The notes below the pieces were generated by a model. It saw only the letters and a program-made list of their open reading frames with translations, was not told the DNA's origin and did no database searches. From NCBI GenBank assembly GCA_016194935.1, contig JACQAO010000057.1, positions 1 through 63,279 of the forward strand: a stretch of DNA of 63,279 nt, in the 5' to 3' direction. Of this stretch, positions 54,923-62,772 are shown one piece after another; positions within the stretch are counted from its first letter, which is position 1; each line of letters begins with the position of its first letter. Both the position numbers and the translations under genes were made by a program. This stretch comes from Betaproteobacteria bacterium (GTDB lineage: Bacteria; Pseudomonadota; Gammaproteobacteria; Burkholderiales; Rhodocyclaceae).

Positions 54923-55660
54923 ATGGCCACTGTCCCGGAAATGAAAACAGACCTCGCAGTGAACGTGTGGCGCGGCAATTCTGAGCGGGGCGGCTTCACG
55001 ACGTTTGCCGTGCCACGCCATGACAGCCAGACGGTGCTGGATGTGGTGACCCACATCCAGCGCTACCTCGACCCTACTCTCAGCTACCGCTACGCCTGCC
55101 GCGTCGGCATGTGCGGCTCCTGCGCCATGACGGTGAACGGGAAGGCGCGCTGGACTTGCCGCACCAGCGTCGCCAAAGTCGCCGCAGACGGCCAACTGGA
55201 GATCGCACCGCTGGACAACCTGCCCGTCATCAAGGACCTCGCCACCGACATGAGCGGGTTCTTCGACAAATGGGCGCGCGCCAAGGGACAGTTCAAAGGA
55301 CCACTAACCCGCCATGACGACTTCGCCCAGGTTGCACCGGCATCAAAGGAACGCCTCGCCGCCAATGCCGGTATCGAGTGCATCGGCTGCGGCATCTGCT
55401 ACGCCTCTTGCGATGTCGTGACCTGGCGCGCAGATTTTCTCGGGCCGGCGGCGCTTAATCGCGCGTGGACTCTGGTCAACGATGTGCGCGACACGCAGCA
55501 ACCGGAACGGCTGAATGCGGTCGCCGGCGATGCCGGTTGCCATGTTTGCCACACCCAAGGTTCGTGCGCCGAGCGCTGCCCCAAACAGATCGCGCCGACC
55601 GCCGGCATCGCCGGCCTGAAGCGCCTGACGGCCAGAGCGGCGATGCGGGGCGAACTATGA
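54923..55660 (+). CDS. Succinate dehydrogenase/fumarate reductase-like iron-sulfur subunit
   Basis: A 245-residue SdhB/FrdB-type electron-transfer subunit. The [2Fe-2S] domain has Cys59, Cys64, Cys67 and Cys79 (ACRVGMCGSCAM, WTCRT). The C-terminal domain has Cys153, Cys156, Cys159 (IECIGCGICYASC) plus Cys163, Cys206/209, Cys215 and Cys219, enough for a [4Fe-4S] and a [3Fe-4S] cluster. It heads an operon of six genes in the order B-C-D-fumarase alpha-beta-A, unlike the canonical sdhCDAB. ATG 54923 is used. Confidence 0.9.
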   Translation: MATVPEMKTDLAVNVWRGNSERGGFTTFAVPRHDSQTVLDVVTHIQRYLDPTLSYRYACRVGMCGSCAMTVNGKARWTCRTSVAKVAADGQLEIAPLDNLPVIKDLATDMSGFFDKWARAKGQFKGPLTRHDDFAQVAPASKERLAANAGIECIGCGICYASCDVVTWRADFLGPAALNRAWTLVNDVRDTQQPERLNAVAGDAGCHVCHTQGSCAERCPKQIAPTAGIAGLKRLTARAAMRGEL

Positions 55661-55998
55661 CGAGCGCCATCACCCAGGCCAGGCTCTGGTACTTGCAACG
55701 CATCAGCGCCATGCTCCTGGCGCTGTGCGTGCTGGTGCACCTGGCGGTGATGATCTACGCAGTGCGCGGCGGACTCAGCGCCGCCGAGATACTCGGTCGC
55801 ACGCGGGGTAACTGGTTTTTCGGCGGCTTCTACGCTGTGTTTGTGCTGGCTTGCGCAGTGCATGTGCCAATCGGCCTGGCGACCATCGCGGCGGAGTGGC
55901 TGGGCTGGCGCGGGCGCAGCGCCGGCATGGCAGCCATCCTGTGCGGCGGCCTGATCGCCGGCATGGGCTTGCGCGCCGTCTACGGAGTGGTGGCATGA
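55657..55998 (+). CDS. Sdh/Frd membrane anchor subunit (cytochrome b type), first
   Basis: A 113-residue protein with three hydrophobic segments. It has SdhC-like QARLWYLQRISAMLLALCVLVHLAVMIYAVRGG, where RxSxxxL and the following His are typical quinone and heme b features, and a second His in LACAVHVPIGLATI. ATG 55657 overlaps the iron-sulfur gene stop by four bases. Very similar-sized anchors occur in fumarate reductases and succinate dehydrogenases. Confidence 0.83.
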   Translation: MTSAITQARLWYLQRISAMLLALCVLVHLAVMIYAVRGGLSAAEILGRTRGNWFFGGFYAVFVLACAVHVPIGLATIAAEWLGWRGRSAGMAAILCGGLIAGMGLRAVYGVVA

Positions 55999-56360
55999 AA
56001 CGCCCCGGCAATTTCCCCGATTTCCGCGCCCGCGCGCATCCCGCCTACTGGGCATTTCTGGTACACCGTTGTTCCGGGCTGGCGCTGGCGGCCTTCCTGC
56101 CCCTGCATTTCTGGGTGCTGGGACTGGCGATACACGGCGAGGCGGCGCTGGACGGGGCTATAAAATATACCGACCAAGCGCTGTTCAAGTTTGGCGAATG
56201 GGGGCTGGTGGTGCTGCTGACGCTGCACTTGATGGGCGGCGTGCGCCTGCTGCTGATCGAATTTCTACCCTGGTCGGGGCTGCGCAAGAACTGGATCGCC
56301 CTGGCCCTCGGCTGCGGTCTCGCCACCGGGCTGGCCTTCGCCCTGGCTTTGCTTGGTTGA
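55995..56360 (+). CDS. Sdh/Frd membrane anchor subunit, second
   Basis: A 121-residue protein with three hydrophobic segments: AYWAFLVHRCSGLALAAFLPLHFWVLGLAI, WGLVVLLTLHLMGGVRLLLIEF and LALGCGLATGLAFALALLG. The HRxSGLxLAxFLPLH pattern resembles the SdhC-type heme- and quinone-binding helix, with candidate axial His residues in the first and second segments. ATG 55995 overlaps the preceding gene by four bases. Confidence 0.83.
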   Translation: MKRPGNFPDFRARAHPAYWAFLVHRCSGLALAAFLPLHFWVLGLAIHGEAALDGAIKYTDQALFKFGEWGLVVLLTLHLMGGVRLLLIEFLPWSGLRKNWIALALGCGLATGLAFALALLG

Positions 56361-56384
56361 TGAGCCGCTTTCCGGAGACACACT

Positions 56385-57260
56385 ATGCGAATTGATTTGA
56401 AAACCGTCGAAGAAACCGCCAGGGAGTTGTACATCCGCGCGTTGAAGATACTGCCGCCGGACATCAAGGATGGCTTCGTCCGCCTGGCGGCGCAGGAAAC
56501 CGCGCCCACCGCCAGGAATGTTCTCGCCACTATGCTGACCAATATCCGGGTGGCGGAAGATACCGACAACCTGCTCTGCCAGGACACCGGCGTGCCGATC
56601 TACAACGTTGTCATCGGCAGCGCTGTTGCAGTTGATGGACACGCTTTGAAACAGGCCATCCGCCGCGGCTGCGAACGCGCCACGCGCGAATATCCGCTGC
56701 GCTCCTCAGTCGTGCACCCGCTGACGCGCAAGAACGAACACACTTCCTGCGGCGTCGAGGTGCCGGTGATCCACATTGATTACAGCGCCATGCCGCAGAC
56801 CCTGTTGATCGAGATGATACCCAAGGGCAGCGGTTCGGAGAACAATTCCTTCCTCAAGATGGCCACCCCCGCCGAGGGCATCGACGCCATCAAGACCTTC
56901 GTCATCGACTGCGTGCTGGCCGCCGGCGGCAAGACCTGCCCGCCTACCATTGTCGGCGTCGGCATCGGCGGCACTTCCGATCTGTGCGTGGCGCTGGCCA
57001 AGCGGGCGGCGACGCGGGCGCTGGGCAGCCGCTGCGGCGATGCGGAGGGTGCGCAACTGGAAGTGCAATTGTCCGCAGCGGTGAACCAGCTCGGCGTCGG
57101 GCCGCAAGGCCTGGGCGGCGACGCCACCGCCTTCGCCGTGCATATCGAACTGGCGGCGACGCACATCACCATGAACCCGGTCGCCGTCAACATGCAGTGT
57201 CATTCCGCCCGTCGCGCCACGGCGACGTTCACGCCGGCAGGCGTCAGCTACGGATTCTAG
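56385..57260 (+). CDS. Class I fumarate hydratase (or tartrate dehydratase) alpha subunit
   Basis: A 291-residue TtdA/FumA-N-type subunit that binds a catalytic [4Fe-4S] cluster. Candidate ligands are Cys65 (NLLCQDTGVP), Cys185 (GGKTCPPTIVGVGIGG) and Cys272 (NMQCHSARR). The subunit KNEHTSCGVEVPVIH and LIEMIPKGSGSENNS segments are diagnostic. Such two-subunit enzymes hydrate fumarate to malate or dehydrate tartrate. Its location inside an Sdh/Frd-like operon favours fumarate. It is oxygen-sensitive by family. Confidence 0.92.
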   Translation: MRIDLKTVEETARELYIRALKILPPDIKDGFVRLAAQETAPTARNVLATMLTNIRVAEDTDNLLCQDTGVPIYNVVIGSAVAVDGHALKQAIRRGCERATREYPLRSSVVHPLTRKNEHTSCGVEVPVIHIDYSAMPQTLLIEMIPKGSGSENNSFLKMATPAEGIDAIKTFVIDCVLAAGGKTCPPTIVGVGIGGTSDLCVALAKRAATRALGSRCGDAEGAQLEVQLSAAVNQLGVGPQGLGGDATAFAVHIELAATHITMNPVAVNMQCHSARRATATFTPAGVSYGF

Positions 57261-57270
57261 GAGCCTGATC

Positions 57271-57885
57271 GTGGCCCATTACGAACTCACCACGCCGGTC
57301 AGCGAAGCGCAAATCCGCCAGTTGCGCATCGACGACACGGTCACGCTGCAAGCCACCCTGTTCGGCATCCGCGACGCCCCGCAGATCCACCTGTTCGACC
57401 GTGGCCGCACGACGCGCTTCGACCTGCATGGACATGCCGTGATCCACACCGCGCCCAACGTGAAGAAGGTGGAGAAGAGCGCTGCACACCCAGCCGGCTA
57501 TGCGCCGGTGTGTATCGGCACCACCACCTCCGACCGCATGGAGCGCTTCACGCGGCCACTGATGACACAGTATGGCGTGCGTATCATCATCGGCAAGGGG
57601 GGGTTGCGCGAGGATTCTCTGGAGGCGTTCAGGGAACTGGGCGGCGCATATCTCGCCGTCGTCGGCGGCACGGCGGCGCTGGAAACCACCTGGATCGAGC
57701 AGATCGAAGATGTCGATCTCGACGATCTCAACCCCGAATCGCTGTGGCGCTTCCGCATCCGCAATTTCGGTCCGCTGCTGGTGGCTATGGACAGTCACGG
57801 CGGCAGCCTCTACCGCGCCGTCAAGCAGGACGCCCAGGCGCGGCGCGCCGAGGTGCTGGCCAGCCTGGGAGTAAAAGCGACATGA
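57271..57885 (+). CDS. Class I fumarate hydratase (or tartrate dehydratase) beta subunit
   Basis: A 204-residue TtdB/FumA-C-type subunit with LTTPVSEAQIRQLRIDDTVTLQATLFGIRDA, YAPVCIGTTTSDRMERF, IIIGKGGL and AYLAVVGGTAAL, all family features, and the C-terminal FGPLLVAMDSHGGSLY. It starts at GTG 57271, 10 bp after the alpha subunit, and overlaps the flavoprotein gene by four bases. Confidence 0.92.
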   Translation: MAHYELTTPVSEAQIRQLRIDDTVTLQATLFGIRDAPQIHLFDRGRTTRFDLHGHAVIHTAPNVKKVEKSAAHPAGYAPVCIGTTTSDRMERFTRPLMTQYGVRIIIGKGGLREDSLEAFRELGGAYLAVVGGTAALETTWIEQIEDVDLDDLNPESLWRFRIRNFGPLLVAMDSHGGSLYRAVKQDAQARRAEVLASLGVKAT

Positions 57886-59603
57886 ACGTGAAACGACTGC
57901 ACACCGATATCCTGATCCTCGGCTCGGGCGGGGCCGGCTTGTTCGCCGCCCTGCATGCGCACCAGGCCGATTCGGCGCTGTCGATCACCGTCGCGGTGAA
58001 GGGGCTGCTGGGTAAGTCGGGCTGCACGCGCATGGTCCAGGGCGGCTACAACGTCGCCCTGGCCGAGGGCGATTCGGTCGAGCGCCACTTCATGGACACC
58101 ATCGAGGGCGGCAAGTGGCTGTCCGACCAGGACCTCGCGTGGACGCTGGTGACCAAGGCCGTCGAGCGCATCCATGAACTCGAGAATGAGCTGGGCTGTT
58201 TCTTCGACCGCAACCCCGACGGCACCGTGCATCAAAAGACCTTTGCCGGTCAGAGCTTCGACCGCACGGTACACAAGGGCGACCTGACCGGCATCGAAAT
58301 CATCAACCGCCTGGCCGAACAAGTGTGGGCGCGCAACATCCAGCGCCTGGAAGAGCATCGGGCCGTCGACCTAATCAAGACACCCGATGGCGCGGCGCTG
58401 GCGGGCGTGCTGATGATCGATATGCGCACAGGCGAATTCGTGTTCGTGCAGGCCAAAGCGGTGCTGCTGGCCACCGGCGGCGGGCCGACCATGTACAAAT
58501 ATCACACTCCTTCCGGCGACAAGAGCTGCGACGGCATGGCCATGGCGCTGCGTGCCGGGCTGCCCCTGCGCGACATGGAGATGGTGCAGTTCCATCCCAC
58601 CGGCCTGCTCGCCGGCAGCCACACCCGCATGACCGGGACGGTGCTGGAAGAAGGCTTGCGTGGCGCCGGCGGCTACCTGCTCAACGGCGCCAAACAGCGC
58701 TTCATGCACGACTACGACGCGCGCGGCGAACGGGCGACCCGCGACATCGTGTCACGTTCAATCTTCTCGGAAATGCGCGCCGGGCGCACCTCGCCCAACG
58801 GCGGCGCGTATATCCAGATGCATCATCTCGGCACGGATAATGTGCGCCGCCAGTTCAAGGGCATGGTGGAGCGCTGCGCCGACTGTGGCTTCGATCTGGC
58901 CGGCGATCTGGTAGAAGTGGTGCCGACGGCCCACTACATGATGGGCGGCGTGGTATTCCGGTCGGACTGCACGACGCCGCTGCAAGGGTTGTTCGCCGCG
59001 GGCGAAGACACCGGCGGCGTGCATGGCGCCAATCGCCTGGGCGGCAACGGCGTCGCCAATTCCACGGTGTTCGGCGGCATCGCCGGCGACAGCATGGCGG
59101 CCTGGGTGCAGCACAATGTGCAGTTGCGTGCGCCGGACGAGGCGGCGATCCAGCAAAGCATGACGCAGCACGCCGCGCCGCTACGCCAGGCTGCAGGCGA
59201 TATGGAGACGATACGCGAGGCCCTGTCCGAACTGATGTGGAATGACGTCGGCATTCTGCGCACGGCGACAAGCCTGCAACGCGGACTGGATGGGCTGGCG
59301 CGGCTTGATGCCGAACTCTCCCGCATCGGCGTCGGCCAGAATTACCCCGACCCCGCCTTCAACCTGGCCTGGCATGACTGGCTCAATCTGAAGAACCTCA
59401 TCGCGGTGAGTCAAGTCATCGCCACGGCGGCGCTGGCGCGGGAGGACTCGCGCGGCGCGCATTACCGCGAGGATTTCCCTGAAGCCGGCGAGTTGCACGG
59501 TTCCAGCTACACGCTGGTGCGTCAGCGCGGCGACGGACTGGAACTCACGCGCGAACCGGTGCGGTTTACGCGAGTGCAGCCGGGGGCGACGATCCTTCTG
59601 TAG
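57882..59603 (+). CDS. Succinate dehydrogenase/fumarate reductase-like flavoprotein with Cys at the FAD-linking site
   Basis: A 573-residue FAD-dependent dicarboxylate oxidoreductase. The FAD site is ILILGSGGAGLFAALHAH at the N-terminus. Catalytic motifs include MVQFHPTGLLAGSHTRMTGTVLEEGLRGAGGYLLNG and the HYMMGGVVF and GEDTGGVHGANRLGGNGVANSTVFG segments near the C-terminal half. At the position of the SdhA/FrdA covalent-FAD histidine (HTVAAQGG) this protein has Cys48 in GCTRMVQGG, so FAD is probably bound non-covalently, which would favour fumarate reduction or another substrate. ATG 57882 is preferred over the long frame from 57510, which is inside fumarase beta. Confidence 0.88.
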   Translation: MNVKRLHTDILILGSGGAGLFAALHAHQADSALSITVAVKGLLGKSGCTRMVQGGYNVALAEGDSVERHFMDTIEGGKWLSDQDLAWTLVTKAVERIHELENELGCFFDRNPDGTVHQKTFAGQSFDRTVHKGDLTGIEIINRLAEQVWARNIQRLEEHRAVDLIKTPDGAALAGVLMIDMRTGEFVFVQAKAVLLATGGGPTMYKYHTPSGDKSCDGMAMALRAGLPLRDMEMVQFHPTGLLAGSHTRMTGTVLEEGLRGAGGYLLNGAKQRFMHDYDARGERATRDIVSRSIFSEMRAGRTSPNGGAYIQMHHLGTDNVRRQFKGMVERCADCGFDLAGDLVEVVPTAHYMMGGVVFRSDCTTPLQGLFAAGEDTGGVHGANRLGGNGVANSTVFGGIAGDSMAAWVQHNVQLRAPDEAAIQQSMTQHAAPLRQAAGDMETIREALSELMWNDVGILRTATSLQRGLDGLARLDAELSRIGVGQNYPDPAFNLAWHDWLNLKNLIAVSQVIATAALAREDSRGAHYREDFPEAGELHGSSYTLVRQRGDGLELTREPVRFTRVQPGATILL

Positions 59604-59717
59604 GCGCCGATGCAAACTTTATCGATGCCGGTTTTGCGGCGCCAGCGGCAGCGGTTCGTTAGGCGTTCGCTCTCGCTTTCTGTTGACCCGGGCCGCTTGA
59701 ATCGTTACTCTTTAGCC

Positions 59718-59948
59718 ATGATTACCCAGCAAATCACCACAGAAGCAATGGCACTTCCACTTTCCGAGCGAGTTATGCTCGCCCAAGCGTTGTGGCAGAG
59801 CATCGACGCTGGTTTGTCCGACACCGACGAGCGCACTGCCGTAAGTGATGCCATTCGACGTGATCAAGAGCTTTCTGCCGGCGCCGTTGTGGGCCACACT
59901 CACGGGGAGGTCATGCACGCTGCGCGGCGCGCTATCGGATGCGCCTGA
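59718..59948 (+). CDS. Addiction-module antitoxin (RelB/TIGR02574-like)
   Basis: A 76-residue protein with the short antitoxin pattern EAMALPLSERVMLAQALWQSIDAGLSD, as in putative addiction module components. The C-terminal part is Ala/His/Arg-rich. It overlaps the downstream ParE/RelE-type toxin gene by ten bases, the classic order. Because the toxin is frameshifted, this antitoxin may be a relic. Confidence 0.75.
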   Translation: MITQQITTEAMALPLSERVMLAQALWQSIDAGLSDTDERTAVSDAIRRDQELSAGAVVGHTHGEVMHAARRAIGCA

Positions 59949-60249
59949 TATACCACCCTGATGCTGAGGTGGAACTCATCGAAGCGGCAAAGTTTTACGA
60001 GCGTCGAGTGCCACTCTCGGCGCTCAGTTTCTCGACGCAACCGACATCGCCATCGGCACCATTCAAAGCGCCCCCGAGCAATGGAACATCATCGAGGCAG
60101 ATATCAGGCGTTACTCCATGCCTCGGTTCCCATACGTACTTTACTACCGAGTTCTTCCGGATCATATTCGTATCCTCGCATTCAAGCACCACAGCCGTCA
60201 CCCGGATTACTGGCGTTACCGTCTCACCGACCAAACCCCGAACGCGTAG
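59939..60249 (+). pseudogene. ParE/RelE-family toxin, frameshifted
   Basis: The first 25 codons read MRLIYHPDAEVELIEAAKFY followed by ERRVP. The frame then breaks at about 60008-60013: the true continuation (LGAQFLDATDIAIGTI, then PYVLYYRVLPDHIRILAFKHHSRHPDYWRYR) is in the +2 frame and ends at TAG 60247. One base has been lost relative to the intact toxin, so the protein is likely non-functional. Sequencing error is the alternative. Confidence 0.82.
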
Positions 60250-60264
60250 TTTCAACGTTGAAGC

Positions 60265-60412
60265 TGTAGAAAAACTCAATTTTCAAAACCGCCATGTCTG
60301 TGGCGAAAAACCGGCCTCACAAAACGCTCTGCATTCGACGATCTCGGAACGGGGAATGGTCAACTGACCCCCGAAAATTATTCTGCATGACCTCTCAACC
60401 ACTTTTTCTACA
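60265..60412. repeat. Possible remnant with 10-bp inverted ends
   Basis: TGTAGAAAAA (60265-60274) is inverted at 60403-60412. The 148-bp segment holds no credible gene and lies between two toxin-antitoxin loci. Short AT-rich ends of this kind occur in several insertion sequences, so a decayed element is possible, but a chance match is not excluded. Confidence 0.35.
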
Positions 60413-60428
60413 CCCTCGTCGGGCGGTC

Positions 60429-60683
60429 TCAGTAATGGAAGCGTAACTGAGCAATCATCAGGGCATCATGCTCGACGCGATACACCATGCGATGCTCGTC
60501 GGTTATTCGGCGTGACCAGAATCCTGAAAGCGCATGCCTCAACGGTTCGGGTTTGCCCACGCCCACGAACGGCTCACGCTGTGTCTCGCGTATCAGCTTG
60601 TTGATTCGCTCGACCATGCGCTTGTCTTGTTTCTGCCAATACAGGTAGTCTTCCCATGCCTCGTCGGCGAAAATCAGCTTCAC
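60429..60683 (-). CDS. YoeB/Txe-family toxin
   Basis: An 84-residue ribosome-dependent mRNase toxin. It contains EAWEDYLYWQKQDKRMVERINKLI, EPFVGVGKPEPLRHALSGFWSRRI and the C-terminal DEHRMVYRVEHDALMIAQLRFHY, with the catalytic Glu, Arg and terminal His-Tyr of YoeB. GTG 60683 overlaps the antitoxin stop by four bases. It appears intact. Confidence 0.93.
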   Translation of the reverse strand: MKLIFADEAWEDYLYWQKQDKRMVERINKLIRETQREPFVGVGKPEPLRHALSGFWSRRITDEHRMVYRVEHDALMIAQLRFHY

Positions 60684-60931
60684 CTGACCAGCTTCCGCAC
60701 AACGCCTTTGCCGGCGTTCAACTGTGCGGCGGCGGCGAGGAGGCGCTTGGCGTTGGCGGGGGTGCGCAAGAGGTAGGCGGTTTCTTCGAGCGCCTTGTAG
60801 TCTTCGAGCGAGAGCATCACCACGGACTGTTCTCCGTTACGAGTGATTATCAACGCTTCATGATCGTCGCAAACGCGGTCCATGGCGCTGGCGAGGTTTG
60901 CACGAACGGTGGTGTAGGTAATCGCATCCAT
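60680..60931 (-). CDS. YefM/Phd-family antitoxin
   Basis: An 83-residue antitoxin: MDAITYTTVRANLASAMDRVC, the DHEALIITRNGEQSVVMLSLEDYKALEET core and a variable C-terminal toxin-binding tail. It is encoded immediately before the YoeB-like toxin, and would bind and repress the operon promoter in the AT-richer segment at 60932-60985. Confidence 0.93.
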   Translation of the reverse strand: MDAITYTTVRANLASAMDRVCDDHEALIITRNGEQSVVMLSLEDYKALEETAYLLRTPANAKRLLAAAAQLNAGKGVVRKLVR

Positions 60932-61013
60932 GCCAAGGCTCCTTATATGTACGTATTACTGTACATAAGTAACCGCCAATTGTCCAGCGCCGCACTACAG
61001 CGAAAGCTTCCGG

Positions 61014-61760
61014 CTAGCCCCACAAGCTGCGCCAGATCAGGCTTGATCCGCCGAGGATGAGTATCACCCACACCGCCTGCACCACCCGCTGCGCCGGCAG
61101 GTGTCGGTGCAAACGGCTGCCGATATACAACCCCAGCAGAGCGCAGGGCAGCAACATGACGCCGAGCAGCAGCAGGTTGGCCTGCGCATACAGACCGGCA
61201 GTGGAAAACAGGACCAGCCGGGAAATGCCGCTGACGAAAATCAGCACGCCGATGGTCGCGCGCAGCGCCAGCTTGTCATGCAGGCGACCGGCGAGGTAGA
61301 CGATATAGAGCGGCCCGCCGGTGCCGAACAGGGCGGTGAATATCCCGCCGGCGACGCCCAGCGGCGCTGCCCAGCCGGTGGCAATGGTTCGATTCACGCC
61401 GCGCTGGAACAGCAGGCTCCAGCCGGCATAGACCAGCACGAAGCAGCCCAGCAGCAGCAGCAGGGCGCGCTCCGGCGCGTTCACCAGCAGCGTGACGCCC
61501 AGCACCATGCCCGCAAACATGTATGGAATCAGACGCAGCAGTTCCCGACGATCCACGACTTTGCGGTTCTTCAAGCCCAACAGGGTGGTCGCGCACAGAT
61601 CGAGCAGCAGCATCAGCGGCACGGCGAAGCGCAGCGGGAAGAGTTGCGCCAGCAGCGGCATCGCGGTGATCGACGAGCCGAAACCGGTGAGGCCGAACAC
61701 GGTATAGGCGAGGACGATGATCAGCGCCGCGCTGGCCAGGGTGTCGAACGGCAGGTCCAT
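61014..61760 (-). CDS. TauE/SafE-family exporter, candidate sulfite exporter
   Basis: A 248-residue integral membrane protein with about eight helices: YTVFGLTGFGSSITAMPLLAQLFPLRFAVPLMLLLDL near the N-terminus and APLGVAGGIFTALFGTGGPLYIVYLAGRL centrally. It is immediately downstream of an Ldh-family dehydrogenase (overlap by one base). In organisms degrading sulfolactate or cysteate, a TauE-family protein removes the sulfite product, so export of sulfite is a reasonable guess here. Confidence 0.85.
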   Translation of the reverse strand: MDLPFDTLASAALIIVLAYTVFGLTGFGSSITAMPLLAQLFPLRFAVPLMLLLDLCATTLLGLKNRKVVDRRELLRLIPYMFAGMVLGVTLLVNAPERALLLLLGCFVLVYAGWSLLFQRGVNRTIATGWAAPLGVAGGIFTALFGTGGPLYIVYLAGRLHDKLALRATIGVLIFVSGISRLVLFSTAGLYAQANLLLLGVMLLPCALLGLYIGSRLHRHLPAQRVVQAVWVILILGGSSLIWRSLWG

Positions 61761-62767
61761 CAGGCGGGCAAAGCCAGCGCTTCCAGTTGTTCGAGCAGCG
61801 TCGCCGCTACCTCGATGCCCTCAGCCTCGGCCCGGCGCGCCAGTTCGATGCGGCGGACACCGGGCAGGCGCACTTCAGGATCGAGCAGCATGGTGGCGAT
61901 CAATGTTTCCATGCGCTCCTCGAACACTTCGACGCCGGCCAGCGCCGCCGGGTCGACCACCAGGAAAGCCTGGCCGATGTGCGGACGATTGCCCGCATCG
62001 GCGAAGAACGAATCCGCTTCGAAGCCGAACGCCGCGCCGGTCAGGGCGCAGCACAGCAGCTCGACCACCATCGCCAGCATGGCGCCCTTGACGCCGCCCG
62101 CCGGCAACATCATGCCTTCCAGTCCTGCTTGCGGATCGGTGGTGGGATTGCCGTTTTTGTCCAGCGCCCAGCCCGCCGGGATGGGTTTGTTGGCTTTGGC
62201 CGCCACCATCAGCTTGCCGCGCGCGACTTCCGACAGCGACAAGTCGATGCTCAGCGGCGGCTGGTTGCGGCGCGGAAACACGGCGGCAATCGGGTTGGTG
62301 CCGAAAACAGGACGACGACCACCCCAGGCCGGCATGGCCGCCGGCGAGTTGCCGAAAGCCAGCCCCACCATGCCTGCGGCGGCAACCGCTTGCAGGTGAT
62401 AGGCGGCGACGCCGAAATGGTGGCTGCGGGTAACGCCGGCGAAAGCCGCGCCGCATGCACGGGCGCGGGCTATCGCTTCCTCGACGGCCAGGGCGCAGGC
62501 CGGAAAGGCCAGCCCGGCATCAGCATCCACCAGGCAGGCAGCGGCCTTGGCGCGGATCACGCGCGGCACGGCACTGCCGTTGATTCGGCCATGCCGCAAG
62601 TGGCCGGCGTATTGCGGCACGCGCGCCAAGCCGTGGGAAGCCAGGCCCTGCGCTTCGGCCGCCACCAGCGCAGCAGCGGTGACGCGGGCCATCTCGACCG
62701 ATGCACCGGCGCGCGTCAGTGCTTCGGTTGCAATGGCGTTCAGATGTTGCAAGGATAACTTGGGCAT
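61760..62767 (-). CDS. Ldh-family NAD(P)-dependent dehydrogenase (malate/sulfolactate dehydrogenase-like, ComC type)
   Basis: A 335-residue type-2 malate/L-lactate dehydrogenase-family enzyme: AEAQGLASHGLARVPQYAGHLRHGRI with conserved catalytic His, GVTRSHHFGVAAYHLQAVAAAGMVGLAFGNSPAAMPAWGG, FGTNPIAAVFPR and GLEGMMLPAGGVKGAMLAMVVELLCCALTGAAFGFEA. Paralogues include (R)-sulfolactate dehydrogenase ComC. Pairing with a D-2-hydroxyacid dehydrogenase upstream (5-bp gap) and a TauE-family exporter downstream matches the two-dehydrogenase racemisation of sulfolactate described in Chromohalobacter, but malate or other 2-hydroxyacids cannot be excluded. Confidence 0.87.
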   Translation of the reverse strand: MPKLSLQHLNAIATEALTRAGASVEMARVTAAALVAAEAQGLASHGLARVPQYAGHLRHGRINGSAVPRVIRAKAAACLVDADAGLAFPACALAVEEAIARARACGAAFAGVTRSHHFGVAAYHLQAVAAAGMVGLAFGNSPAAMPAWGGRRPVFGTNPIAAVFPRRNQPPLSIDLSLSEVARGKLMVAAKANKPIPAGWALDKNGNPTTDPQAGLEGMMLPAGGVKGAMLAMVVELLCCALTGAAFGFEADSFFADAGNRPHIGQAFLVVDPAALAGVEVFEERMETLIATMLLDPEVRLPGVRRIELARRAEAEGIEVAATLLEQLEALALPA

Positions 62768-62772
62768 GGCGG

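Noticed and set aside
57510..57881. Upstream extension of the flavoprotein into fumarase beta
   Set aside because: The additional residues are frame-shifted fumarase beta sequence; ATG 57882 directly precedes the FAD-binding strand.
59604..59717. Gene start upstream of the RelB-like antitoxin (frame from 59610)
   Set aside because: The added residues are Arg/Ser/Leu-rich and do not match antitoxins; ATG 59718 gives the family N-terminus.
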